Source: Penicillus capitatus (lineage: Eukaryota; Chlorophyta). From it: 64,000 nt of DNA. Shown one piece after another: positions 21,741 to 33,519 of this stretch; position 1 is the first letter of the stretch; the number at the start of each line of letters is the position of its first letter. The stretch is from assembly GCA_965649825.1 (NCBI GenBank), contig OZ287696.1, forward strand, positions 1,364,001 through 1,428,000, written 5' to 3'. A model generated the notes under the pieces. The model was not told the origin of the DNA. It worked only from the letters and a program-made list of their open reading frames with translations, and made no database searches. Made by a program: the position numbers and the translations under genes.

Positions 21741-22410
21741 ATGGGATAAAGTTGTCGGTCTCTTTTGGCAACGGAACAAGATAAGCAGATTGTTAGGCAT
21801 CTATCTGCGTTGTACCGTTCTTTGCTTCGTATGGGTCACCTTTCAGAAGTGTTCCTGACGCTCAAAACAGTGCCTCCCGGTCAATCTCGTGCCTCAAACC
21901 TGAGGTGCATGACCAAGTAGCTAGCTCTTGCGCTCAGCTGGATCTGTAATCTGTTGTGAAAGCGACAACATGAGCGCTGCCGATGCTGTTCCAGTTTCGG
22001 CAGCAGTGTGCCTTATCGGTTGCCTGACATGCACGAGAGACATCAGAAGGCCTAAGTCTTTAGTGAGAGTTAGAAGTAGGCAGGATCTTTCCCTCGTGCT
22101 GTCATACGATCTTACTGATGTGACCCTAGCCGTGGACAAACATCACAATGGCGGCAAGAGCGGTCCGGAAAGCTTAATAAAGGGAATGGATGCGCAGAAG
22201 TGAAGGTATTATCGTGATATTGTCGAACGAAAGACGCACCGAAACGCAAACGTCGTTAAACGGAGAGAGAGATCCGTACGTCGATGTAAATCACGGCAAA
22301 CACGGACTACAGAAGAGACCAGTGTGCTGCAACGTATTGTTCAAATATCCAGATGTCAATGGAAGCCGCAGGGGACAGTTTCCTCATAAGGTGACGTTGG
22401 AAGCTAGCTA
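21741..22410. other. Gene-poor interval
   Basis: Only short unconvincing open frames; no motif, repeat or exon chain was recognised. It forms the left part of a decayed stretch that continues with a YME1-exon relic and a LINE fragment. Confidence 0.5.
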
Positions 22411-22419
22411 CCCGTTGTT

Positions 22420-22670
22420 TATCTCTCGACGCCGTCGCTGCCTCATTATCCCCTCTATTGTGCCAATGTCGTGTAACACACATGTGTAGCGTTGATGAAC
22501 TTTAACTGCATGGGCAGTATCGTACGCGTTGCGGTCGTCGCGACATGAATCTATGCCACCATGCAACGCGGAAGGAGTGCTCTGTCCATTGCCGCGTCTT
22601 TGAATGTAAAGTACAAAGAACAACAAAACCCGACAAAGACGATCAAAGATATCAAGCTCTGTCAGGCACC
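22420..22670 (+). pseudogene. Degenerate copy of the YME1-like transmembrane exon
   Basis: This stretch resembles 31611-31870 of the intact i-AAA protease gene. Shared blocks include GTGTAGC.(T/C)TGATGAACT, GGCAGTATCGTA, GTTG(T/C)(G/C)GTCGT, CTATGCCACCATGCAACG and TCAAAGAT.TCAAG. It covers the transmembrane segment and the start of the AAA junction. Multiple substitutions and stops (for example TAG, TGA, TAA in every frame) make it non-coding. It has the same orientation as the parent gene and no flanking exons, so it is an old partial duplication. Confidence 0.7.
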
Positions 22671-22869
22671 GTCGTCTATTTATTCTGTTTCGTTGATAAA
22701 TAAGCACCAACTAAGTACGAATCGCGCGAGATAATATGCACGTAGTGAGCTTTACTCAAACAACGCAAGTACGAAAAGACTACGCGCCACACAGTCTTGC
22801 GTACCAGCGTTTATCCGATCTGTAGTTTTTTCCTAGGGAAACGGACTAAACGGAGAAAGGGAAGGAAGA

Positions 22870-23640
22870 GAAAGACACGTCATGAGATATGGCGTCTCGC
22901 CAGCCATACTAGACGAAGAGATCGTTCAGGAAAAAGAGTTACTCAAGAATGAAATAAAGAAGCGAAAACAAGCAGCCTGAAGAGAATTCCTGGAAGAGAA
23001 CTCAAAAACTCAGTCGGACCTTTGGCAAACCATCAGGAAATTTCGAAACAACAATCTCTCCCAACGCTCGACTTTGTTCAAGACGAACACGGAACTCTTC
23101 TCCAAGCACCATCAGACATCGTGGCTGTCCTTCAGAAGAAATTCTTTCCCGTGCCCGTTGACCAACACGGGATGGCAGACGAACAGCCAGATGATATCCG
23201 TCTCCCTGTAAAGATAGGACATCCAATCGCTCGGGTATTTCTCCTGGAAGCGCAGAAAGCATTCGGAAAAGGCCGATCCCTGGCTGCCCCAGGCCCAGAC
23301 TGTCTCCCAAACATCATGTACAAACGAAACATGAGTCTCCTAAATGCTCATCTGATGGAACTTGCCAACTCTGGCCTGATGCTCAGCTCATGCCCGATTC
23401 ACTGGAAACACTCTCAGGTCGTAGCCTTGCACAAAGGAAGGAATCCAGGCAATGAAATCTCTAAGCTGAGACCGGTCAGCCTGTTAAACTAGCTCGCCAA
23501 AGGAATGGAAACTCTAGTAGTTCAACGACTCAAATTCTGGGCGAAGCATAACAAGACCTAGATCTATTCCAGTTCGGCTTCAGACCTGCCAGGGAAACAC
23601 TTGAGACCCTCGTCACAGCCACGGGCTGGGTATAAATCTG
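22870..23640 (+). mobile_element. Truncated LINE (non-LTR retrotransposon) reverse transcriptase
   Basis: The translated frame at 23022-23490 carries the N-terminal part of a non-LTR reverse transcriptase: a segment with VVALHKG and KLRPVSLL, then, after a stop, LAKGMETLVVQRL, and in another frame FGFRPARETLETLVT. These correspond to RT blocks 0-2a of Jockey/CR1/I-like elements, where K.....YRPISLL, E.....RL and FGFR are conserved. An upstream piece (SDLWQTIRKF) belongs in yet another frame. At least two frameshifts or stops and the absence of the catalytic YxDD block show a dead, 3'-truncated copy. No poly-A tail or target duplication is visible. Confidence 0.8.
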
Positions 23641-23859
23641 TGAACGTGAACCTGTAGAGACCTTTTGCTCTGTAATCGTGAAACCTTCTTCTGACATTGT
23701 AAGCCTATCATCTGCCGAACAATCGAGATGATGATTATTGTGGTTTAATTTTCGGCTACGTTCTGCCCCGGTTTTGCGCGCGTTTAACATTTACGATGAA
23801 GACCAACGGCTTCCGCCAACAGCTCCTGTCGACTGTGGTGACACTAGATGATTGGGTGG

Positions 23860-24640
23860 TTCCTCGTGTGGTTCGTCTGCAGGTTTCTCGACGGGCTTCT
23901 TTCTTCCATGTTCCGTCTATAAGGAAAAAGTAAGTCGTCTGTTGTTAGATAACTCCCCTGCATCGGCAAGCTCTTTCATGAGGATCTTGGCCGCTGTCAG
24001 AACCAGATACATACACGGTCCCCTTCACTTCATCACCTTTTGATTCTGCAATAGCGGAAAGAATCCTTCCCACAGAATTCGGAAGTTGATGGTGACATCC
24101 CACCGATGTGCAGATCTGTTTGTGGTATGCTTGACGGTTTTTTGGCTGTTCTCCTGCCCAAATGTTTAACTTAAAGAAAGAAAAGAGCCGTTTGTAAAAA
24201 AACTAGCTTACCTCTGCCAATTCTTTGATTAGCTTCTTCGCTACTTCTTTCGCATGTCTGTGTCTCTCTTTTCTGCCGCCGTTTAGGTTTTTCCCTAACA
24301 ATACAAAAGACATAAAGTACATAAAAAACTTCTTACTTGGGGAACTGCTTGCTTCACAAGCACATCTGCCCGTTTAGACGCTTTGTTGTGATGTCTTTTT
24401 TGAGGCATTCTTCCCTCTATAACAGCTCTATCTCTCTCTTGGCCTTTTCCAGGCATTCCGATTTGGTTTTCTGGGCTCCCTCGCCAGACAGTCGACAGTG
24501 TCTCGGCGACCGAATGCCGAGACGCAATTGATGGCGGCGGCTGGTCGCAACCGATGGCACATGCCTTCTTTTCGCTCCGCGTTCTGACCACGAACATCGG
24601 CGAGGTAAGCTGTTGGAAGGAAGACATTGCCATCGCGATC
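23860..24640 (-). pseudogene. Broken arm-B copy of the RRM gene
   Basis: The reverse complement matches exon 1 and exon 2 of the RRM gene at 3344-3766 closely. A run of six A after the first acceptor in arm A is five A here, shifting the frame. Exon 3 is diverged (the ATGGAACAT equivalent reads TTAAACATT) and lacks the RRM. Further downstream the exon 2/3 junction pattern appears a second time (LMKELAD, then an acceptor, then TEHGRKK), so exons were duplicated in tandem before decay. Confidence 0.75.
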
Positions 24641-27600
24641 TTCTTTGTAGGTTTCTTGGCCGTCGTCTTTGCTTGTCGCCCTTTACGCTGTCGTAGTCGT
24701 TGTCGCAGAAAGAGACAGTAAGGTAAACACACAGAAAAACAGCTCACCTGAGCAATGGCGTGGTTTTTGAATGTCGCCGCCGTCTTCTTCGCTACCTTAA
24801 GCGAACCGCGCGCTTCTGTGCATCCGTCTCGCGCGACACGTGACCTCTAGGCGCGACACATTGGACGATTCAATCGCCGTGTCAAAACGATCAAAGCCGT
24901 CGGCAATGAGCCGAACTGCTCATTCCGTGGTTCCACGTGACGCGCGGAGCGCACAAGCCAGTTGCGGTCGTCGTCACTGGTTTAGGACGCCTGCTTCAGT
25001 GTTCAAAAGGACACGCCGTCTCGAACGATAGCTGTGCGTGACGCCTACTCCCGCACGACGCATCGGTGTCGACGGAACGGGAACTGATCAAAGTCGGAGA
25101 TTTCATTGACGTTGCTTTGATTGAGCAAAACGCTTGTTCGATGCATGGGCCATCCATGCTGTCACTTTCTTTGCCGAGGCGAGCGCGCCGCCGACGTCGA
25201 GGACGCGATGTCCCGCACCGCCGTTCTTGAAGTGCCTGTTGTAGTTCTCTTCCCTCAGAAGCATCTGTCGCCGCAGCTGAACTAACGCATCTTCCGCGTC
25301 TCTGAGTTCCCTCTCCATTCTGTTCTTGCTTTCCCGCAGGGCTGCGATTTCCTGAACATCTTCGTCTCGAGACTCCCGCTGCTCGAAACGCTCCCTGAGC
25401 CGTGCGAGAGATCTCTGCAGTTCGACGATCTCTGCCTCTGCCGCCGCGATGCGGACTTCGCACGCCTTCGCCGACTCTTCGCCGGCCTCTCGCGCGTCTC
25501 GCACATCCGATTCGCGAGCCTCTCTCAACGCGTCGCGTTCTCGTTCGCGAGCCTGCCGGAGACGTGCGCGAGAATCTTCATTCTTGGAGGGCTTACTTCT
25601 CTGATCTGCACCGCTTGCTGTGCAACCGCATCGAGAAGCTTCTCGAAATGCATCGCCCTCGCTTCGACAGAAACCTCCAGGGACGCGCATCGCTTCATGA
25701 ATGCTTCACACTCTTGTCTTCCTTGCGAGCAGCGCTCTTCGAGTGCGCTTGTCCTGAGGGCGACGCGTTCGAGTTGTTCTCTGCACGCCCTTTGGGATCT
25801 TTCGCGCTCCTGTTCGACAAGGGCGGTCCACTGACTCCGCTCTTCGCCGCGCTCGCTCTCGACTCTCTGCAGCTCGGCGGCATGGACTCTGCGAGTTTCA
25901 CACCGCTCGCTCAAGAACCGTTCTTCCATCCTTCTGCACTCGGTCTCATGGGCACTGTTCAGATCGAGTATTCTCAGTTGGTAGAGCTCCTGGAGGGAAC
26001 GGATTTCTCGAGCTCTCATCTGTCGCTCCTTCGCCACGAGTGAGTTCCACTCCTCTCTGCAGGACACAGCGATTTTCATGCGACGCCTGAGGGGGTGGCA
26101 TGTCACTCTTTCTCCATCGTCCGCTGCCTGTCTCGCGTTTCCAGGTTCTGTCTCAGCCGTTCTTGTGCCCGCTCGAACGACCGCGCGAATTCGGCTTCCT
26201 TTTCCGTCATCCAGTGCTCCAGTTGCGACCTGCAGATCTCCAGCGAATTGTTCTTTTCGTCGAGCGCCTTTTCGATCGCCGCCTCGTGCGTTTGCTCCAA
26301 CGCTCGAAGCTTCCGTGCGAAGGTCGAATCCAAGCGTTTCTGCAGAGAGGCGACGTTCGTCCTGTGCCGTGTTTTCAGCTCCGTCATTTCCCTCTGGTGT
26401 TCGAGCGCTTTCCTTTGGAGGATCGCCGCCCACTTCGATTCCGTTCGAAGCCTTTCTGCGCGGAATGCTTTTCTGGCCTCTTCCAGAGCAGACCCCGTGC
26501 GACCTTTGTGGTCTCGCAGTGCCCCGAGCAAAACGTCCTTCACCTCCCTTCCCTCCTCTCTTCCGATATCCACGCAGCAGTGGACATCGTCCAGGAGGTC
26601 GGAAACCTGTCTTGAGCAGCTCTTTATGCACTCTACGCACAGCAACAGCACGAGTCTGTCGCTGTCCACAGGGGAGTGACCTTCGCTGTTGTGTCGGCTC
26701 TGTTCCAGCAGGTCCTTGAGATGTCTAACGCCGTCTGATTGGGCGAGAAAGTACTGCCTGCATTGCCGCACAGAATCTTCGTGGCATCTCTTGAGCTTCT
26801 CCTCCCTGTCGTTCGCGCACAGAATCTGCTCCTCTCGACAACGTATCTGCTGCGTGAGGCGTGCCGTCTCTCTGTCTCTGGACGAGATCTGACAGAAGGA
26901 GAAGCCTGCTGTTTACTTGTCGAATGCGATATCTTACCATTTCTTCAGTGCGCCTCTGTTCATCGCGCATCGCGCTCTCTTTCTCTTCCAGTCTCCCTTC
27001 CGACTCCCTCAGTTGTCGACCGTGCCTTTCTTGCTGAACGGCATGCTCGGTTCTAAGTCTCCCAATCTCCCCGTCCCTTTCGGACAACTGCGTCTTCAAT
27101 CCTTCGATCTTGTGCCGGCATTCCTGCGAAAAGCACAGGCAACACGTTCCAAAATCCACGACGATCGGTGCCTGCCTGTTCAGTTTCGTGCAAGGACTGT
27201 TCGTGTTTCCTTGTCCGTTCCTCGATCTCCCGTCGAAGTAAGGTCACTTGCCGTCCAAGTTCCTTTTGGTCGCGTTCGTGGAGCTGATGTGCGTTTGTTC
27301 TGGCTGCCCTTTCCTGAACACCACATCGTTGCAGCTGTCCGATAGATCTTGAGCCGTCGCACGACCTCCGTCAAGACCGCCATCAATTTGTCCTTGTCTC
27401 TCTTCTCCTGCTCTTTTTCTTGAGTTCTCATCTGTCGGCTCCTCAGCAGCGATTGCTCGTTTTTCTGTCGTTCCGTCGCCAGTTGCTTCGCTCCTCTGTC
27501 AAGCACTCGCTTCTTTCGTTGCGAGGGAGAGAAAGCCGTACTCTTGTATTCTCTTCTCGCAATCGTCCAGTCTTTTCAGCAACAGCAGTTTCTCGCCCTG

Positions 27601-27976
27601 TCCGTGCAACGCGCGTCGCACACACAGCAGCAGGCAAGGCGACTTACTTTCGAAGTATCCATTTCGCCCAAAGCCGCATTCTTCGCTGCCTCCGCAAGTC
27701 GCAGTGCTTCTTCTGCGTCTTTCAGCTTCTCCTGTAGGCCTTTCTGCCGAGCCTCGCATGCATTCAGCTTCGTCTCCCTGACACAACGCATCGTTGCGCC
27801 ATCCGATCCTCCTCGGCTGCGACATTCACATGTCTTTCTTGCTGAGCTCGGCCGTTTTCTTCAGTTCCTCTTCTCTTTCCTTCGACGTTTCTAGCTGCTC
27901 CGTCAGCTTACAGACCTGTTTTCATGCAGGCACAGCCAGTGTCTTGTCGTTGTCGTGGACGTCTACTTCTTCCTTG
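24000..27976 (-). repeat. Inverted segmental duplication, arm B
   Basis: Reverse-complement counterpart of 1-4000. The part covering the coiled-coil gene is almost identical to arm A, whereas the part covering the RRM exons is clearly more diverged and pseudogenised. The outer limit towards 29 kb cannot be set, because arm A runs off the window. Confidence 0.93.
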
Positions 27977-29138
27977 TGTTGGATGCGAACATCTCGCAAC
28001 TTCAGACTCCGCGCGTTTTTCTCGTTCTGCGCTTCTTCCTCCTTTCTACAGCATCACCAGCATTCCAAGTGCCGCGCCATTTCTGTCTGATCTCGATGAC
28101 TCTGTCAATTGCGCCGTCACGTCAGAGAGGCACTCTTCCAATTCCGACAGCGCTGCCGAGGTTCTGTCGTGGGTGCGATGCAGTTCCCCCAAGCGATCGT
28201 ACAACGATCTCGTTTCGGAGAACCCTTCTCTCGCCATCCTTTCGAAGAGAGTCGTCGCACCGACCAAACACTCGTGTTCGTTCTTGCAGACGCGAAAACG
28301 CTGTTTGCCTGGCAGCAGGGCGTTGGACGACGAGTCCTGACCTGTCGTTGACGGAAGCGCTGTTTCTGCGCTTTCTCTGTCGTGTCGACATGCTTCAGCA
28401 CAGACTGCGCAATGTTGTCGACGTGTCGCTCCATTCCGACAACGCGTCCCAGAAGCTGCGTCAAGCACATTCTCTGCTGCTGTCTCGCGCGTCTCAGGCT
28501 CTTGTCGCTGTCGTCTCGCTCATGCACCAGCAAGTCGTGTTCCATCCGTGCCTCTTCCAGCGCCTCCGACTGTTCGTCTTCGAGACATCTCAAACGCTCT
28601 TCGTGCATCTCCAATGACATCCATCGTCCACAACCTCCATGTCTCCGTTCAGTTGCACAGACCTTGATCTCTCGCTGCTGGGAGGCTCTCAGCTCGTGCA
28701 TTTCTTTCCTGCACTGCTGGAGGACGATGTCTTTCTCTCGGATCTCGGCCTGAGATTCCTCCATCCTGCTTTCGGCCTCTGCCGCCTTTATTTCGAATTC
28801 CTCCTCTCTCTTTCTGAGTTTCTCGTCGCACACCTGTCACGAGTCGTGACGGATGACGAGTCGTCGATCCGAGCAGACGACGCGCCTGCTTCGCTTCTTC
28901 GACTGCAGTTCGATCTCTCTCGTCTTCCAAACGCGATTTGAACTGGTTGATTGCGTCTGCTGTCCGAAGAAGGAGGCTCTCAATTTCGGATGGATCCTCC
29001 TCTTCGTGTTCTTCGACAAGATCCTCTCCCTTTTCATTCAGCTGCAGAATCACCTGAACACAACCCGTTGTCAGTCACCTCCCCCTTCTCTTTGCGCGAG
29101 AGACTCTGCGGAACTGTTCGGCTTTCTGGTTTAGGCAT
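25103..29138 (-). CDS. Long coiled-coil protein, copy B (complete)
   Basis: Complete version of the gene whose 3' part begins this window. ATG 29138 (MPKPESRTVP) is the best start; the first intron could remove 25 nt or 64 nt. Exons then read VILQLNEKGEDLVEEH, VCDEKLRKREEEFEIK and so on to the stop at 25103 after FAQSKQRQ. The protein is roughly 1200 residues of near-continuous coiled coil with many introns. One intron, between LLETEQ-like and ECRHKIEG exons (about 27130-27180), has a GC rather than GT donor in both copies. Function unknown; length and composition fit a cytoskeletal or centrosomal scaffold. Upstream, 280 bp separates it from the divergent fibrillin gene. Confidence 0.82.
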
Positions 29139-29417
29139 TCCTGTCAAAAGGGCAGCCAATGCATGAAGAGCGAAGATCTCTCCGCGATCGGAGCAGTGAC
29201 CTTGAGCTTCGTGACAAGGGAGGATGCGTCGTCCATCGACGATATCGATCCAGTCGTCGGCACGGAAATCTCAGCACACCAGGTCAATCGCGGTCCTGTC
29301 TGGAATGACGATGATCTTCAGCCGTAATGACGACGTCGCGGTTTCGCTCCGGCTATCTCGCCGAGCGCCTCTCGACCTTTCCTCGCCGTCGGCGTCAGAG
29401 ACAAAGCCATCGACCTC

Positions 29418-30378
29418 ATGGCGTCTCCGCCAGCGAAGGTCGACTCTTCGCGATCGGCCTTGTCGGGAGAACTGACCGTTCTGCCGAACGCAGGCACGAC
29501 GACGGCCAAAACAGTGCTGCGTCAACTCTGTTCCCGAGCAGATCGCGGACGCAGCACGTCGTCCTCCCTCCGGGGCGAAATCGAAGAGGCCCAGGTTCAG
29601 CATCGCCCGGTCTCTCGGTGCATTCACACCTCGCAGGTCATGCTCGAAGGGCTGAGTCCGATAGAAGTCGACTATGCGAAGCTGCCCGGACGTTGGCGAC
29701 TGATCTACACGAACACTCGAGACGTGGTGCGTTTCCTGCGATCCCCGTCCTCCTGCTGAGCTGAGCTGTGTTTATAGATACCGCTTCTGTACCTGAGCAA
29801 ACCACCTTTCTTGGAAGGCCTGCCATGGCCGCTGAGAATCGGTTCAATCTTCCAACAGTTCTCGTCTGCCGACGTAGGGAAAGTGCAGAACGTTATCAAG
29901 ATCGGATTCGACAACATCTTGGAGAACGAGGGTCTCACTCTTACCGTCAACTCCAGGTTCGGTTATCCAACACTGGCTTGGGTTGTAAGAATCCGAGATG
30001 TTGTGTCTCCTAGCTACGAAGTCACAAGCAGTCAGCGCATCGCTTTGAAGTTCTATTCCGCCTCGCTGGATGACGTTCAGATCTCTCCTCTGGTCGAGTC
30101 TCTTCTGGCTCCTGCCTTTCTGCCCAGGACAGGCGCTAACCACCAGCTTCTTCTAGCGATCCGAGAGGTGAATGACTCTTCGCACAGACACCGCGACAAA
30201 CTCAGACGCTCTTTTCTGGCAGTTTTCTTTGTCCGTGCCGCTGACGCGTGGAACCACAAGTGGCTATCTCCTGACGTATTTGGACGAGGACATGCTCATC
30301 GGTCGGCCGCTCGATCTCGGAGGCACTTTCATCTTCAACAGGGAAATGGAGGACGAGAGTTTTCCGCCCGGACGATAG
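29418..30378 (+). CDS. Plastid-lipid-associated protein (PAP/fibrillin)
   Basis: Three exons (29418-29726, 29778-30167, 30223-30378), with introns of 51 and 55 nt, give 284 residues. PAP/fibrillin motifs: KLPGRWRLIYTN, IGSIFQQFSSADVGKVQNVI, LKFYSASLDDVQI, and the C-terminal block GYLLTYLDEDMLIGR...GGTFIF. Fibrillins are lipocalin-like proteins of plastoglobules, thylakoids and envelopes that help lipid and quinone metabolism, so the cell very probably has a plastid. The start is the first ATG in frame; a basic Arg/Ser-rich frame upstream (from 29327) may be part of the transit peptide through an unresolved exon. Divergent from the coiled-coil gene copy B. Confidence 0.92.
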
Positions 30379-30708
30379 ATAACATCGGCCCATGCACGTA
30401 CAACGGAACCAGCCGGGGGCTATCGATCCAACGTTGTGTCGGCTCAAAAATGCTGTATCTGAACAGTTTTTGCGTGAGATGCATTCTTTGTGACACCGTG
30501 CACACGTTTGCACTCTTAGTTCAGAGATCCTGGATTCATCATTCGTCGTCTCTCGTGTGCTTGGAGCACCCTGTGGTGCAGATACCGTACGATCGCTTTA
30601 GCGTTGATAATATCGATGATCACCTCGACCTCTATTAAAACGTACGACGAGCGTTACACCAAAACTTTAATTATACATATCATTTAAGCGTTTTCGTTTG
30701 TTCGCGTC
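30379..30708. other. Intergenic region, fibrillin to protease
   Basis: A tandem arrangement, both genes on the plus strand. The last 60 bp before the protease ATG are AT-rich (AACTTTAATTATACATATCA). No exon or repeat recognised. Confidence 0.5.
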
Positions 30709-33283
30709 ATGCAAGTCGCTCAATGTTCTGCACAACTGCACTTTTACGTCCGGCCTAGACATTATCAGACTCGAAGGACGCGATCTCTGTCTGCTCACTT
30801 CCCATCACGCACCGTAACTCGCATCCTTCAAAAAGACCGACACTTCGTGTACCGTACGAATGACAGACGTGCGTCCTGGTTCTCTGGATATACCTTCGCA
30901 ACAGCTTCAGTCCCAGACGGAGCTGGAGAAAGCTCAAACGCCGCCCCAGCCGTTTCAGAACCAAAGTCTGCAGTCGTTACAGGACCTGAGGATAAGGATG
31001 ACCAATATTTTCGTTTCAAACCGTCGGAGTTTCTTAAGCCCATTGTTCAGCTCTTCTGGGAATTCGTTAACTTTCTGTTCGGCTGGATAACACGATTACC
31101 GGCATGGCAGAGACAGCAGCGGCTGAGAAAGCTCAAACTGGCAAGCGAAGCTGCACCTGAAGATCCAAGTACACCCTAGTCCGTCCCCAGCTTCTGCTCT
31201 ACTGCTCATGATTAGGCAAGAATGCGGAGCACCTGAGACTTCTCAATGAAACGCACCCTCAAGAGGTGATAGAGAAAGTGGACTCAGGGAACTACAAGAC
31301 TAATGAAGAGGTGGTCGTGGAGTACATGAAGGCACTTGTATTCAGCGAAAAACTGGCCGAGTACGCAAAGCAGGGTGGACCAACAGATGAGAGGGATCAT
31401 CGATCTGTAAAACGTCTGCTGAAAGACCTGCAGGTGAGAATTCTGTTTGCTGATCCTGCCGTTCTCATCCAACATAACGTTACAGGTCCTATGCGGTGGA
31501 CACAGATTAGAATCCGTTCCTGGAGGAAGCATCAAGACACCTCTGCACATTTCGATCGAGAATGGATTGCCTCAGTCTCCTTCTAGAGTATCGGGAATCT
31601 TTTCAGGCGAGTGCTCCCTGCTACGATCATGAATGGCAGCTGGCGTGCGTGTGTAGCACTGATGAACTATATCGGCAGTATCGTATTCGTTCTGGTTGTC
31701 GTGATCTGGGCCTATGCCACCATGCAACGTGGAATGATCGCTCTGCCGACGACAGCTATGTCTTCGACTGTGAAGGACAAAGGACAAAACCCCACAGTTG
31801 CTCCAAAGCAATTCGTGAAGGAAGAATTGCCAGAGAAGTCACTCAAAACGTTCAAAGATGTCAAGGTCCGTCACGATCATCTGGTCTGTGCTCTTACAAC
31901 GATGACAACTGTCGCCAGGGATGTCCCGAATCGAAGGAAGAATTGATGGACATCGTCGAGTTTCTCAAGAACAAAGATCGGTTCACTCGGATGGGAGCCA
32001 CGCTACCCAAGGGGGTATTACTCACAGGCCCTCCTGGAACAGGGAAGACGCTACTCGCGCGAGCTGTCGCCGGCGAAGCTGGTGTTCCCTTCTACTTCAG
32101 GGCGGGGAGTGAATTTGAGGAAATGTTTGTGGGAGTTGGATCCCGACGCGTAAGGGCTCTGTTCAATGCCGCTAAGAAATCGGCACCCTGTATCATCTTC
32201 ATCGATGAAATCGACGCAATCGGAGGATCCAGAAAGAACTGGGAAAGTCAGACAAGGAAAACGTTAAATCAGCTTCTCGTCGAAATGGACGGATTCGAGG
32301 TCAATGAAGGCGTTATTGTCATGGCAGCAACGAATCTACCAGAAACCCTGGATGCTGCATTGACACGAGCAGGGCGTTTTGATCGGCACATTCATGTACC
32401 TCTTCCCGATGTTCGTGGACGCCGGGAGATCCTGGAGTACTATCTAAAAGATAAACCCATGAACAATGACGTGGATATCGACAAACTGGCCCACCAGACA
32501 CGTACATTCAGCGGTGCAGAGCTATACAATCTGGTCAACGAAGCAGCACTGAATGCAGCAAAGGGAGAAGAGGCAGTCATCACGTCGCAACTGCTGGATC
32601 ATGCGCGAGACAAGATCATTATGGGAGCGGAGCGGAAATCGCTGGTGCGGACAGAGGAAAATCTAAAACGGACGGCATACCATGAATCTGGACATGCAGT
32701 TGTCGCCCTCAATACACCAGGAGCCAGTCCTCTACACAAGGCTACGATCGTAGCCAGAGGCAACGCATTAGGAATGGTCTCCCAGACGCCAGACAAAGAC
32801 GAATACGCGGTATATCAAGAAGCATAACCGAAGGTCAATAATTGTGTTGCGTAGGTGAGCAGACAACAGCTGATGGCAAGAATAGATGTATGTATGGGAG
32901 GCAAGGTTGCAGAAGAGCTGGTGTTTGGAGCAGAGCACGTGACGACAGGTGCATCGTCCGATCTTCAGCAGGCCACTGCCACTGCTGAACACATGGTGAT
33001 GCATTGCGGAATGAGTGGTGATGTTGGTCCGATCTTCGTTCAACACAGATCCTCTATTAGTGGAGAGATCCAACAAAAAATCGACCGCGAGGTCACAAAG
33101 ATCTTGAAAGACGCTCAAACGCGAGTGACCAAGCTGCTGGCAGAAAAAATGAAAGACGTGGATACATTAGCCCAGGCCTTGCTGGAGCAGGAAACACTGA
33201 CTTCAGATGAAATAGATGGGTTGGTTGGGCGAAAACAGGAGTCAATCCAGATGGAAGCACGAAATGAGGAAACGGTTATGTGA
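30709..33283 (+). CDS. YME1: Mitochondrial i-AAA metalloprotease (YME1/FtsH family)
   Basis: Six exons (30709-31168, 31216-31433, 31486-31574, 31607-31865, 31919-32809, 32855-33283) join in phase to 781 residues; one intron is only 32 nt. The N-terminus is Arg/Ser-rich without acidic residues, like a mitochondrial presequence. A single transmembrane helix ([17 protein letters not shown]) precedes the AAA module: [14 protein letters not shown], Walker A GPPGTGKT, Walker [37 protein letters not shown]. The zinc protease site is HESGH, and the third ligand region is [15 protein letters not shown]. The [12 protein letters not shown] and one-helix layout indicates the i-AAA type facing the intermembrane space. 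It degrades unassembled inner-membrane proteins. A decayed copy of its TM exon lies at 22420-22670. Confidence 0.96.
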
Positions 33284-33519
33284 ATCCATAGTTTGCTGAT
33301 CACTGTACACATTCTGTCCTTTTGTCAATACACGCCATGCTTTGCAAAGCCAAACAACGAGTGATGGTAAAGTAAAATGACCGACGGATCAGATCTTGGC
33401 AAACTCGAACGCGAAGACAGACGACAGACGACAGACGACCACATGGATTGCCTGCTGTTCTACACCGTTCCTTTCTTCGACTGAGAATCTAGTGAGATCT
33501 GGAAACAGTAAGTTCGCTG

